Assembly: GCA_964393525.1 (NCBI GenBank)
Contig: CAYMTV010000011.1
Location: 1 to 29,500 of the forward strand
DNA from: CAYMTV01 sp964393525
Lineage (GTDB): Bacteria; Patescibacteriota; Microgenomatia; Daviesbacterales; UBA10151
DNA: 29,500 nucleotides
Reading direction: 5' to 3'
The notes beneath the pieces were generated by a model. That model saw only the letters and a program-made list of their open reading frames with translations. It ran no database searches and was not told where the DNA came from. The translations under genes were made by a program, and so were the position numbers. Below are positions 7,753-14,656 of this stretch, piece after piece. Numbering within the stretch: position 1 is the stretch's first letter; every line of letters starts with the position of its first letter.

Positions 7753-8478
7753 CTACATCTTAAATAATTCATCGAAAGTATACAGCCCTTTCTTTCCTTC
7801 AATAAACTCTGCCGCCAGTATTGCCCCTTCAGCAAATCCCCTTCTTGAGTGGGCGCTATGTGAAAGCTTAATCTCATCTGCAGCGCTGTCAAACACTACT
7901 TCATGATAGCCAAAATTCCTGCCTCCCCTAACCGATGCAAAATGAAGCTCACCTTCCTCAATTTGTCTGTCTAATTTTTCAGTTTGCAAAACTAATTTGG
8001 CCGGAAAGTTTTCCAAAATTGCCTGGGCAATTCTTCTGGCAGTACCGGAAGGGCTGTCCTTTTTGCCTTTATGATGAACTTCCAGCCCATATACATCATA
8101 TCCCTTAAATTTGGCAAACAGCTTTGAAGCAAAGGCTATTATTTTAAAGTAAACATTTGCCCCGATTGAGAAATTCTGCCCGTAAATTAAGCCTATTTTG
8201 GCTTTTTTAACTATGTTTTCCACCTCTCGCAAACTGTCATACCAACCGGTTGTTCCAATAACCATATTTTTTCCTAATGCGGAAACTTTAGAAACATTTT
8301 CCAAAACCGCATCGGCAGCTGTAAAATCAATCACTACATCCGCCTTTTTAATGCCATCTAAATCCAAACCACTTGTTTCTAAAGAAGAGGTCGACACAAT
8401 TTGGTGCTTCCTATCTTCGGAAACCAGCTGCTCTATTTCTTTTCCCATATTGCCATGTCCTATTAGCGCAATCTTCAT
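7753..8478 (-). CDS. dapB: 4-hydroxy-tetrahydrodipicolinate reductase
   Basis: Reduces hydroxy-tetrahydrodipicolinate with NAD(P)H to give the DapL substrate. At 241 residues it is slightly shorter than E. coli DapB (about 270). The Rossmann motif is IALIGHGNMGKEI. The family signature with catalytic His and Lys is EVHHKGKKDSPSGTA (around residues 133-147). IGTTGW, GQNFSIGANVYFK and SVRGGRNFGYHEV complete the pattern. It lies between lysC and dapA in the cluster. Confidence 0.94.
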   Translation of the reverse strand: MKIALIGHGNMGKEIEQLVSEDRKHQIVSTSSLETSGLDLDGIKKADVVIDFTAADAVLENVSKVSALGKNMVIGTTGWYDSLREVENIVKKAKIGLIYGQNFSIGANVYFKIIAFASKLFAKFKGYDVYGLEVHHKGKKDSPSGTARRIAQAILENFPAKLVLQTEKLDRQIEEGELHFASVRGGRNFGYHEVVFDSAADEIKLSHSAHSRRGFAEGAILAAEFIEGKKGLYTFDELFKM

Positions 8479-8503
8479 AAATTTATATTAAATGTCCAAA
8501 TAC

Positions 8504-8533
8504 ATGATTCATGAATTAAGAATTATGAATCAT
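8504..8533 (-). promoter_or_regulatory. Hairpin at the lysC-dapB junction
   Basis: ATGATTCAT (8504-8512) and ATGAATCAT (8525-8533) form a perfect 9-bp stem, extended inward by AATT/AATT across a one-base bulge. It overlaps the last lysC codons and stop. There is no clear U-tract, so it is more likely an RNA-processing or stability hairpin than a terminator. Confidence 0.5.
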
Positions 8534-9934
8534 GGTTTTTAATCTTGCTTGATTAACGGTCTTGCCATTGGGCCTTCGAAGGAAGGGTGATTTGTTTTGA
8601 GATTTTAATAGGATTTGCTCATGTATAAGCCTGACTGCCTGCTCCACATCCTCTTCATCTAAAACAAAGCTGATATTAACCTCTGAGGCCCCAAGTGAAA
8701 TCATTCTGATTGGTATCTTTAGTTGGTGAAATAAATTGGAAACCTCCATCAGTACATGGGAGGATGAAACTATATCTTCACCGACCAAGGAGATAACTCC
8801 AACCTTAGCCGTGTGGGTTACTTGGGCAAACTTTTTAAGTTCGGATATGACACGGGCAATTTTTGGGTGCTCGTCTAAAGTTACCGAAATCGAAACTTCG
8901 GAAACAGATACCAAGTCTACCGAGATACTTTCTCTGGAAAAAATCTCAAATACTTTTGCCAGATACCCTTTTTGAAAAAGCATATCTGTTGAATAAATAT
9001 TTATAAGAGCGGTTTTTCTCTTAAAAGCAATTGCTTTTAAGCCTTTTTGAGTCGATGTACTCCGGGTAATTAATGTTCCCGGATTATCCGGTTTAGATGA
9101 ATTTAATACTCTGACAGGAATGCTTTTTTGAATGGCCGGACGGATTGTTCTGGGGTGTAATACTTTAGCCCCGAATGTAGCCATTTCCGATGCTTCCTTA
9201 TAGGAAATTTCGGCAATCAGCCTGGCATCCGCCACCACCTTCGGGTCAGAGTCATAAACTCCGTCAACATCGGTCCAGATTTGAACCTCCTCTGCCCCCA
9301 GGCAGTATCCCAAAATTGAGGCGGTGTAATCCGATCCTCCCCTACCTAAAGTTGCCACCTTGTTATCTAGAGTTGAACCTATAAATCCGGTAACTACCGG
9401 TACAACACCTTTAGCAATTAAAGGCTTTAAGATATCTTTAACCTTCTTTTCGGTGAGATTAGGGATAAAATCCGCTGAGCCAAAGTTGCTGGTTGTAACA
9501 ATAAAGTCTGTGGCAATTGCTTGTTTGGCGTTGATCCCCTGATCTTTTAGCCCGTGGGCAATCAGGTATGAAGAAAGGATCTCACCAAAACTGACAATTT
9601 TATCTGAAAAAACCTGACTTTTTCTTCTTCCTTCTAAAAGTTGTCTTAGCTCGCCAATTTTTTCTTGAACATACTCAATAACCCGCTGTGCTTCTTCTTT
9701 GGAGCGGAAAAGCTTACCCGCTAAATCCAAATGGGCTTCTTCTATTTCCCTTAAAACGCCAGCTAACTCGCTTTCGGGAATTTCTATTAAAGAAAGTAGT
9801 TTATCGGTAATTCCACTTAAGGCCGAAACCACCACTAGGGGGTGGTTTTTCAGCTCTTTTTCTACTATACCGGCAATTGTTAGGATCTTTGGGGCTGTTG
9901 CCACCGAAGTTCCGCCAAACTTTAATATTTTCAT
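8516..9934 (-). CDS. lysC: Aspartate kinase with C-terminal ACT domains
   Basis: Phosphorylates aspartate, the entry step to lysine, threonine and methionine. The 472-residue product is a monofunctional aspartokinase. The N-terminal KFGGTSVA motif, FGEILSSYLIA, TLGRGGSDYTAS and the nucleotide-binding WTDVDGVYDSDP are all present. The C-terminal third carries tandem ACT domains (from about residue 310), implying allosteric feedback. It is first in the minus-strand cluster, with its own promoter and a hairpin in its short leader. It is divergent from an HTH-ACT protein that may control it. Confidence 0.95.
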   Translation of the reverse strand: MKILKFGGTSVATAPKILTIAGIVEKELKNHPLVVVSALSGITDKLLSLIEIPESELAGVLREIEEAHLDLAGKLFRSKEEAQRVIEYVQEKIGELRQLLEGRRKSQVFSDKIVSFGEILSSYLIAHGLKDQGINAKQAIATDFIVTTSNFGSADFIPNLTEKKVKDILKPLIAKGVVPVVTGFIGSTLDNKVATLGRGGSDYTASILGYCLGAEEVQIWTDVDGVYDSDPKVVADARLIAEISYKEASEMATFGAKVLHPRTIRPAIQKSIPVRVLNSSKPDNPGTLITRSTSTQKGLKAIAFKRKTALINIYSTDMLFQKGYLAKVFEIFSRESISVDLVSVSEVSISVTLDEHPKIARVISELKKFAQVTHTAKVGVISLVGEDIVSSSHVLMEVSNLFHQLKIPIRMISLGASEVNISFVLDEEDVEQAVRLIHEQILLKSQNKSPFLRRPNGKTVNQARLKTMIHNS

Positions 9935-9958
9935 TTTTCAGACAAATTCCGACAAAAA

Positions 9959-9986
9959 GCAGTACTACTTAAAAAGTAAGTACTGC
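9959..9986. promoter_or_regulatory. Inverted repeat in the lysC leader: operator or attenuator hairpin
   Basis: GCAGTACT (9959-9966) and AGTACTGC (9979-9986) are perfect inverted arms, and the stem extends to about 12 bp with a one-base bulge. On the lysC strand it is followed by TTTTT (9958-9954), giving terminator form. It begins only about 10 bases after the -10 box, so an operator just downstream of the promoter is at least as likely as an attenuator. Confidence 0.6.
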
Positions 9987-9996
9987 GAAATTGTCT

Positions 9997-10024
9997 AGTA
10001 TAAGTTGCAACAATAACTTGTTAA
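9997..10024 (-). promoter_or_regulatory. lysC promoter
   Basis: TTAACA (10024-10019), a 16-base spacer and TATACT (10002-9997) on the minus strand. The predicted start near 9990 leaves a leader of roughly 55 bases, unlike the leaderless genes in this window. Confidence 0.6.
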
Positions 10025-10052
10025 GCCTAATTTGTCAAATTTTCATTCATAC

Positions 10053-10168
10053 TTGACAAAAACATCATAATTTGTTAAGTTTTTAACAATCGGAGGAAAC
10101 TTCACTACTTTTAGATCCACAGGATCATCAAAGTTTCCGAGATCGCTTGCAAATTGCGAAGCAATTTG
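10053..10168 (+). promoter_or_regulatory. Structured upstream region of the HTH-ACT gene
   Basis: A -35-like TTGACA lies at 10053-10058, with only a weak -10 (TAAGTT, 10076-10081). Perfect inverted repeats follow: TTGTTAA/TTAACAA (10072-10089); GGAAACTT (10095-10102)/AAGTTTCC (10131-10138) enclosing GATCC/GGATC (10114-10126); and CAAATTGC (10150-10157)/GCAATTTG (10161-10168). The last ends just before AAGGG, the likely ribosome binding site for the ATG at 10182. Confidence 0.45.
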
Positions 10169-10181
10169 ACAAGGGTAAATT

Positions 10182-10835
10182 ATGGTTACTATTCCCGAGA
10201 TTGTAGAAGATATAATCAAAAAATCACCTCTTTTGGAGGAAGCTTTATCTTCCAAAATAATTAATCTTTCATCCCTGGCCAGAAAAATCCAGCCCGAAAT
10301 AGAAACTAAGTTAATGCGATCCATCCAGCCGGGGGCAGTAATCATGGCTTTAAAAAGGCTGGAGAATAAGTTAAGCCAACAGGTGATCTCTTCCGGGCCA
10401 AACAATTACCTCGGATTAGGTGATCTGACACTGAGGTCAAATTTAGCGGAATTTACCTATAAAAATTCCCCTACCCTGCTTGATAAAATAAGAAAAATAC
10501 TGCTTAAAGTTGACCGGGAAAAATCCTCTTTTTTGACTTTTACCCATGGACTTTTTGAAACCACCCTGATTGTCAGTAAAAATATTGAAGTTGATATAAA
10601 ACAAGTCTTTACTAAAGAGGAACTTCGTTCAAAGTTTAGCGATTTGTCGGCGATTACTCTTTTATTACCAAAAGAGATAGTCGGGATTCCGGGAGCGTAT
10701 TATCAGATTTTAAAAACCTTGGCCTGGGAAAATATTAATATAATAGAGGTGGTTTCAAACTACACTGAACTTACAATCGTTTTGGAAGACCGGGAAGTCG
10801 ATAAAGCATTTTCGGCTCTGAAAAACCTCTCCTAA
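10182..10835 (+). CDS. HTH-ACT protein, candidate regulator of the lysine cluster
   Basis: A 217-residue soluble protein. Residues 1-65 are helical and look like a winged-helix or similar DNA-binding region (IPEIVEDIIKK, then SLARKIQPEIE and AVIMALKRLENKL). The C-terminal 75 residues have ACT character: ITLLLPKEIVGIPGAYYQIL, then ENINIIEVVSNYTELTIVL. ACT domains commonly bind amino acids. It is divergent from lysC, with a 247-bp intergenic region rich in inverted repeats, so an amino-acid-responsive regulator is a reasonable inference. It ends 6 bases from the convergent gap gene. The domain assignment is by eye, and regulation is inferred from context. Confidence 0.7.
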   Translation: MVTIPEIVEDIIKKSPLLEEALSSKIINLSSLARKIQPEIETKLMRSIQPGAVIMALKRLENKLSQQVISSGPNNYLGLGDLTLRSNLAEFTYKNSPTLLDKIRKILLKVDREKSSFLTFTHGLFETTLIVSKNIEVDIKQVFTKEELRSKFSDLSAITLLLPKEIVGIPGAYYQILKTLAWENINIIEVVSNYTELTIVLEDREVDKAFSALKNLS

Positions 10836-10841
10836 TTTAGG

Positions 10842-11921
10842 CTAACGCACAAGTGCCTGCTGCCCCACATTTATGACTTGTTCAATTAATCTATTGGAAT
10901 ATCCCCACTCGTTATCATACCAGGCAAAGATTTTTACTAGATCCCCATCTATTACTTGAGTTAATGGCAAATCTACTATCGCAGACTCAGACCGTCCCAC
11001 TATATCCGAGGAAACTAATGCCCCCTCCGAAAATGCTACTATCCCCTTCCACCTAGGATCTTCACAGGCCTGTTTGATAGCCCCATTTACTTCCTCAACC
11101 GTGGTTTTCTTCTTTAAAATATAAGTTATATCAGATAAAGACCCTGTGATTGTTGGAACTCTGATCGCCCGCCCGTCAAATAACCCCTTAAGCTCCGGTA
11201 TTGCCTCTGTTACAGCTTTGGCTGCACCGGTTGTGGTTGGGATCATGTTAACTAAAGCTGAGCGGGCACGGCGCAGATCTTTGGCTTTGCCTCCTGGGGG
11301 TGGACCGTCAACCAGATTTTGCTCTGCTGTGACAGAATGAATTGTAGTCATGACAGCTTTTATAATTCCAAATTTTTCCTGGATTATAGCTGTAACAGGA
11401 GCTATGCAGTTTGTAGTACAGGAGGCATTATTAATTAAAGTTTCTTTACCATATTTATCTTGATTTACTCCTAAAACATAAGTACCTACTCCCTCCCCTT
11501 TTGCTGGAGCAGATAACACTACTACTTTGGCTCCGGCTTGCAAGTGTTGCTCCATCCCGGCTTTATCGGTAAACCTGCCGGTGGATTCTATAACAACATC
11601 AACATTATATTGAGACCAAGGTAATTTTGCGGGTTCTTTCTCTTTTAAAATTGGGTATTTTTTACCCTCAACAACTATGTTTCCTGTCCCGAGCGAACCT
11701 GTACTGAGCGTAGCCGAAGCAGTAGAGGGATGTTCCTCTGCGGATACTTCTTTACTCCAAACACCGTAGGCTGAGTCATATTTTAGAAGCTGAGCTAAGA
11801 CTTGAGGTGAAGTTAAATCGTTAATTGCCACTATTTCCAAGGCCTCTGAATGCTTTTCTACTGCTACTTTAAAAGCACTCCTGCCAATTCTTCCAAAACC
11901 ATTAATAGCCACTTTGAGCAT
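10842..11921 (-). CDS. gap: Glyceraldehyde-3-phosphate dehydrogenase, type I, with in-frame insert
   Basis: Oxidises glyceraldehyde 3-phosphate to 1,3-bisphosphoglycerate in glycolysis. The product feeds the phosphoglycerate kinase encoded at 22863-23861. At 359 residues it is longer than the usual 330-340. The NAD fold is INGFGRIGRSAFK, the active-site cysteine lies in NNASCTTNCIAPV, and HSVTAEQNLVDGPP and FAWYDNEWGYSNRL are conserved. The extra length comes from a Ser/Thr/Gly-rich stretch around residues 64-82 that is encoded by a genomic repeat. It sits between the conserved VW.KEV and the VEGKKYPIL strand, where small insertions may be tolerated. It lies 51 bases downstream of a cohesin-dockerin gene. 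Confidence 0.95.
   Translation of the reverse strand: MLKVAINGFGRIGRSAFKVAVEKHSEALEIVAINDLTSPQVLAQLLKYDSAYGVWSKEVSAEEHPSTASATLSTGSLGTGNIVVEGKKYPILKEKEPAKLPWSQYNVDVVIESTGRFTDKAGMEQHLQAGAKVVVLSAPAKGEGVGTYVLGVNQDKYGKETLINNASCTTNCIAPVTAIIQEKFGIIKAVMTTIHSVTAEQNLVDGPPPGGKAKDLRRARSALVNMIPTTTGAAKAVTEAIPELKGLFDGRAIRVPTITGSLSDITYILKKKTTVEEVNGAIKQACEDPRWKGIVAFSEGALVSSDIVGRSESAIVDLPLTQVIDGDLVKIFAWYDNEWGYSNRLIEQVINVGQQALVR
11685..11731. repeat. Repeat inserted in frame in gap
   Basis: Contains CTGAGCGTAGCCGAAG and CCCGAGCGAA, words typical of widespread short bacterial repeats of the CTTCGGCTACGCTCAG type. It encodes most of the extra loop of GAPDH. The boundaries are approximate. Confidence 0.6.
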
Positions 11922-11972
11922 ATAGATTAAAGTACCATAAATGGTAAGTTTTAAAAAGAGGGGGTAAAAAGC

Positions 11973-13163
11973 TTAGGGTTGATTAAGTAGCGAATTAAAA
12001 ATCCATAAATCTATCTCATTTATTACTCCATCGGAATTTAGATCATTTTCAGGCTTTTTCTTACCAAACTCGGAAAGAATAATTGATAGATCAACATAGT
12101 TTACTTTTCCATCTCTATTTAGATCGGCTTGGCCGACTGATTTTCGGGCCTCAATTCTGCTTAAGGGCTGTTCTCCTTCTTCTAAAACTATTGAGAATGG
12201 ATCTGAGATTACTTCAAAATCTCCGGGGATGTCTGAAATGCCAATTCTAAAGGTATTACTGCTATTTACAAGCGATGGCCGGATTGACTTTAAAGGAGCC
12301 CACTTAAAACTGCCCTCTTCAGCACCTACGGAAGCAATTTTGCCTAAAATCCGGTCATTTAAATAGAGAGTTAAAAGTACCCGGTCTATCCCTTGTAAAT
12401 CCCATTCAATGTCGATCGGCTCGCTAAAAGAGTAAACTTCCCCACCGGCCGGGCTTTTGATGCTGACATTTGCGCTTTTAGGACACCAGCCTTCTTTGGG
12501 TTCACTGATTTTACAGGGCTTCTCCAAATCCAGGCAGGCCGGACGGACTTCACATTTTGGCAAGAGTGCTACATTCTTATATAAAATTTTAATTGCTTGG
12601 GCATTATTTTTTTGGGATAGGATATCTTTGTTGGTTGAGTTTGCAAATATATGTGCATTGTCAAAATCAATACTGGCTGTCCCTTCAGCATTCAGCTTAA
12701 AGACTATCTTGGCTAAAGTCTGTTTTTGCTGAGCAGCTGTTTTCAAACCGGGAGCGGGAACCCCTACAGCTAACTCAATCTTGCCCTGAGCTTGATCAAA
12801 ATCCTTCCTAAGCCATTTCTTTTCCAGCTTGTCATCTATCTTGGTATTGATAGATTTCACTTCTAAAATGTCACTTGGAAAGGTGATTTCGGCAGTAATT
12901 AGATTTGCTTCCTCGCTCTGAGGGCTGACTTCCCATAAAACTTCAATCTGACCGTTTTTGGGCTCAGACCTGATAAGACTCATTACATTGGGAAGGTTTG
13001 AAGGCTTCGTAACTTTGGCCTGGGGAGTAAGGTTAGTTTGTTGAGAAACCAGATAAACTCCAAGCGGGACAACCAGCATAAAGAAAGAAAATAAGGCTAC
13101 ACTAAAGACAAATTTTTTGGGAAAATTAAAATCAGTCTCGCCAATTTTAGGAAACAGCGCCAT
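11973..13163 (-). CDS. Membrane-anchored cohesin-dockerin surface protein
   Basis: A 396-residue secreted or anchored protein. A short N-terminus is followed by a membrane segment at about residues 17-40 and the motif GVYLVSQQTNLTPQAK. A cohesin-like beta domain (about 55-195) has the signature EVLWEVSPQSEEANLITAEI and KKWLRKDFDQAQGKI. Next come a cysteine-rich stretch (CEVRPACLDLEKPC) and an Ig-like domain (about 230-330). The C-terminal dockerin has two calcium loops, DLNRDGKVNYVDL and DLNSDGVINEIDL. Carrying both partners on one chain suggests chain assembly or binding to sister proteins. It is divergent from the sigma-like gene. The exact ligand is unknown. Confidence 0.8.
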   Translation of the reverse strand: MALFPKIGETDFNFPKKFVFSVALFSFFMLVVPLGVYLVSQQTNLTPQAKVTKPSNLPNVMSLIRSEPKNGQIEVLWEVSPQSEEANLITAEITFPSDILEVKSINTKIDDKLEKKWLRKDFDQAQGKIELAVGVPAPGLKTAAQQKQTLAKIVFKLNAEGTASIDFDNAHIFANSTNKDILSQKNNAQAIKILYKNVALLPKCEVRPACLDLEKPCKISEPKEGWCPKSANVSIKSPAGGEVYSFSEPIDIEWDLQGIDRVLLTLYLNDRILGKIASVGAEEGSFKWAPLKSIRPSLVNSSNTFRIGISDIPGDFEVISDPFSIVLEEGEQPLSRIEARKSVGQADLNRDGKVNYVDLSIILSEFGKKKPENDLNSDGVINEIDLWIFNSLLNQP

Positions 13164-13170
13164 TAAACTT

Positions 13171-13176
13171 ATTATA
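13171..13176 (-). promoter_or_regulatory. -10 box of the 11973-13163 gene
   Basis: TATAAT lies 7 bases before the ATG at 13163, the leaderless spacing seen elsewhere. No convincing -35 is visible at 16-18 bases. Confidence 0.45.
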
Positions 13177-13206
13177 TAGCAATATAAAGATTAAGGGATC
13201 TTTTAA

Positions 13207-13363
13207 GTAAACACTGTTTAATTTTGCGATGTTTGAATATATACTCGTCTAACTCGAGTTTGCAACTCTCGTTAGCCGATTATATCGCAGATAAACCGCG
13301 ATTAACCTAGCGGTTATTACCCAAAATATTGAGAAGAGCTTACAAATTAAAGTATTTTGGGTA
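13207..13363. promoter_or_regulatory. Palindrome-rich divergent control region
   Basis: Between the cohesin-dockerin gene and the sigma-like gene lie TAAACA/TGTTTA (13207-13219), the perfect palindrome AACTCGAGTT (13251-13260), AACCGC/GCGGTT (13294-13315), and an 11-bp perfect inverted repeat, TACCCAAAATA (13318-13328)/TATTTTGGGTA (13353-13363). The right arm of the last overlaps the -10 box of the sigma-like gene, the position expected of an operator. Confidence 0.5.
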
Positions 13364-13367
13364 TAAT
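13339..13367 (+). promoter_or_regulatory. Promoter of the sigma-like gene, apparently leaderless
   Basis: CTTACA (13339-13344), a 17-base spacer and TATAAT (13362-13367) end 8 bases before the ATG at 13376. The -10 box overlaps one arm of an 11-bp inverted repeat. Confidence 0.65.
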
Positions 13368-13375
13368 TCAAGATT

Positions 13376-14425
13376 ATGGAAGCTTGGGTAAGATCAATGC
13401 CGCGTTTTGAGGCGGGTAAATTATTGCACCCCCGTTCTTTTGCAACTTTGGGGGTTCCAGCTTATTCCGACGAAATAAGTGCAATAGAAGTTCTATCTGA
13501 CCCAAAGCAACGGGCTTTAGCTCTCAGAGCAGCACCATACGTTTCTCTGCTCCGAGGAATCCGCTCCAGACTAAGAAACGAAACTCCCGGACACCATCCT
13601 ACTCATGAACAATTTGCTGCCGCCGTATCTCAAGTCCTACCAAAACTGAGCCGGGTAGAGCAGGTGGCAAAAGAGTCTTATGATACACTGGTTGGTCAAT
13701 ACTTAAGGATGGTTCCAGCTATAGCTTCCAGCTTTAAAGACAGAGGTTTGGCCTATGAAGACTTAATTGGAGAGGGTTACTTGGCTGTGATAAGAGCAGT
13801 TGAGGAGCTGGATCCTGCTTCAAAAAACAAGCTGGCAACTTACGTTTGGAACTGCGTCAAGAATAATCTGAACACCGTTGTTAATCGTGCTACCAGCTTA
13901 GTGACACTGCCTTCCAAAGCCGTACCTCAAGTTAGAAAGCTGGAACAGCTTCAGGAAGAAACACTTAATAATGAAGGTGCTATGCTTTCGCACGAAAGCT
14001 ACTTAGCAAGACTTGGATTGGATAATAATGGCTTTGCAGATGCGCTAGATCAAGCTTCAGCAATGAATCCACTCTTGTTGTCGGATCCATTTAAAGATGA
14101 TTCGGATGAGGGAACTTTTGGGCACTTTATTCAACCGGCTCCTCCCTACCCAAAAATTGACCTCAGCGGGGAAGATCGTAGCTTGGTACGACAAAGAGCG
14201 CAAGAGCTTTTGGACCCAATAAGTTATCGGGTAATAGATTTATTATTCGGGCTAAGAAACAGGGCTTTTTCTCCAAAAGAGGCAGCAGATAGATTAGAAT
14301 TAACATCTTATCGTGTAGAGCGCATTAAAGAAAGGTCTCTTGCCATCTTAGGGGAAGACAGCTTACTTTTGACAATATATGTAAAGTATTTTGGGCCGGT
14401 TATAGCAAGAGATGAAGCAGCTTAA
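13376..14425 (+). CDS. Divergent sigma-70-family-like factor
   Basis: A 349-residue cytoplasmic protein. Around residues 120-165, GLAYEDLIGEGYLAVIRAVE and NKLATYVWNCVKNNLNTVV match sigma region 2 (core binding and -10 recognition). A middle segment (about 185-260) could correspond to region 3. The C-terminal part, DPISYRVIDLLFGLRN followed by SPKEAADRLELTSYRVERIKER, looks like a region 4 helix-turn-helix for -35 binding. The N-terminal 90 residues are unassigned. It is not the housekeeping RpoD, which is longer and better conserved. Its promoter overlaps an inverted repeat, suggesting controlled expression. It sits between surface-protein and cell-wall genes, but its targets are unknown. Confidence 0.75.
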   Translation: MEAWVRSMPRFEAGKLLHPRSFATLGVPAYSDEISAIEVLSDPKQRALALRAAPYVSLLRGIRSRLRNETPGHHPTHEQFAAAVSQVLPKLSRVEQVAKESYDTLVGQYLRMVPAIASSFKDRGLAYEDLIGEGYLAVIRAVEELDPASKNKLATYVWNCVKNNLNTVVNRATSLVTLPSKAVPQVRKLEQLQEETLNNEGAMLSHESYLARLGLDNNGFADALDQASAMNPLLLSDPFKDDSDEGTFGHFIQPAPPYPKIDLSGEDRSLVRQRAQELLDPISYRVIDLLFGLRNRAFSPKEAADRLELTSYRVERIKERSLAILGEDSLLLTIYVKYFGPVIARDEAA

Positions 14426-14427
14426 TT

Positions 14428-14505
14428 TCATCTTGCCTTAACCTTGGCATATACAGGTTTGATACCCAAAATCTCTAAAACTTTTTTGATTAGCTCTTCT
14501 AACAT
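14428..14505 (-). CDS. Micro-protein of 25 residues with very strong Shine-Dalgarno
   Basis: An ATG at 14505 opens a 25-codon frame ending in TGA at 14428. It is preceded by AGAGGGGGTGA, with about 5 bases between that sequence and the ATG. The same AGAGGGGGTGA precedes the membrane protein at 28737-29312. The peptide starts MLEELIKKVLEILGIKPVYA, an amphipathic helix followed by a basic tail (KVKAR). It is encoded convergently with the sigma-like gene, ending 2 bases from its stop, and downstream of dacA. I recognise no family. The chief support is the ribosome binding site. Confidence 0.5.
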   Translation of the reverse strand: MLEELIKKVLEILGIKPVYAKVKAR

Positions 14506-14520
14506 TAAGTCACCCCCTCT

Positions 14521-14656
14521 AAGAAATTAAAAATTCAAAATTAAAAGTTCAAAATTGTGGTAATTTCTCGTTGCACTCGAAATATATATTTTTCGAGGTT
14601 AATACTTCAACCGAGAAAATTCCATAACTTTTAACTTTGCACTTTGAACTTTTAAC
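14521..14656. repeat. Large imperfect AT-rich palindrome
   Basis: TTAAAAGTTCAAA near the left end is the reverse complement of TTTGAACTTTTAA near the right end. Inside, TAATTTCTCG faces CGAGAAAATT, and CTCGAAA faces TTTCGAG. Together they can fold into one long hairpin, as in a MITE or decayed repeat. The terminal words recur at 27335-27438. It sits immediately 3' of dacA. Confidence 0.55.
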
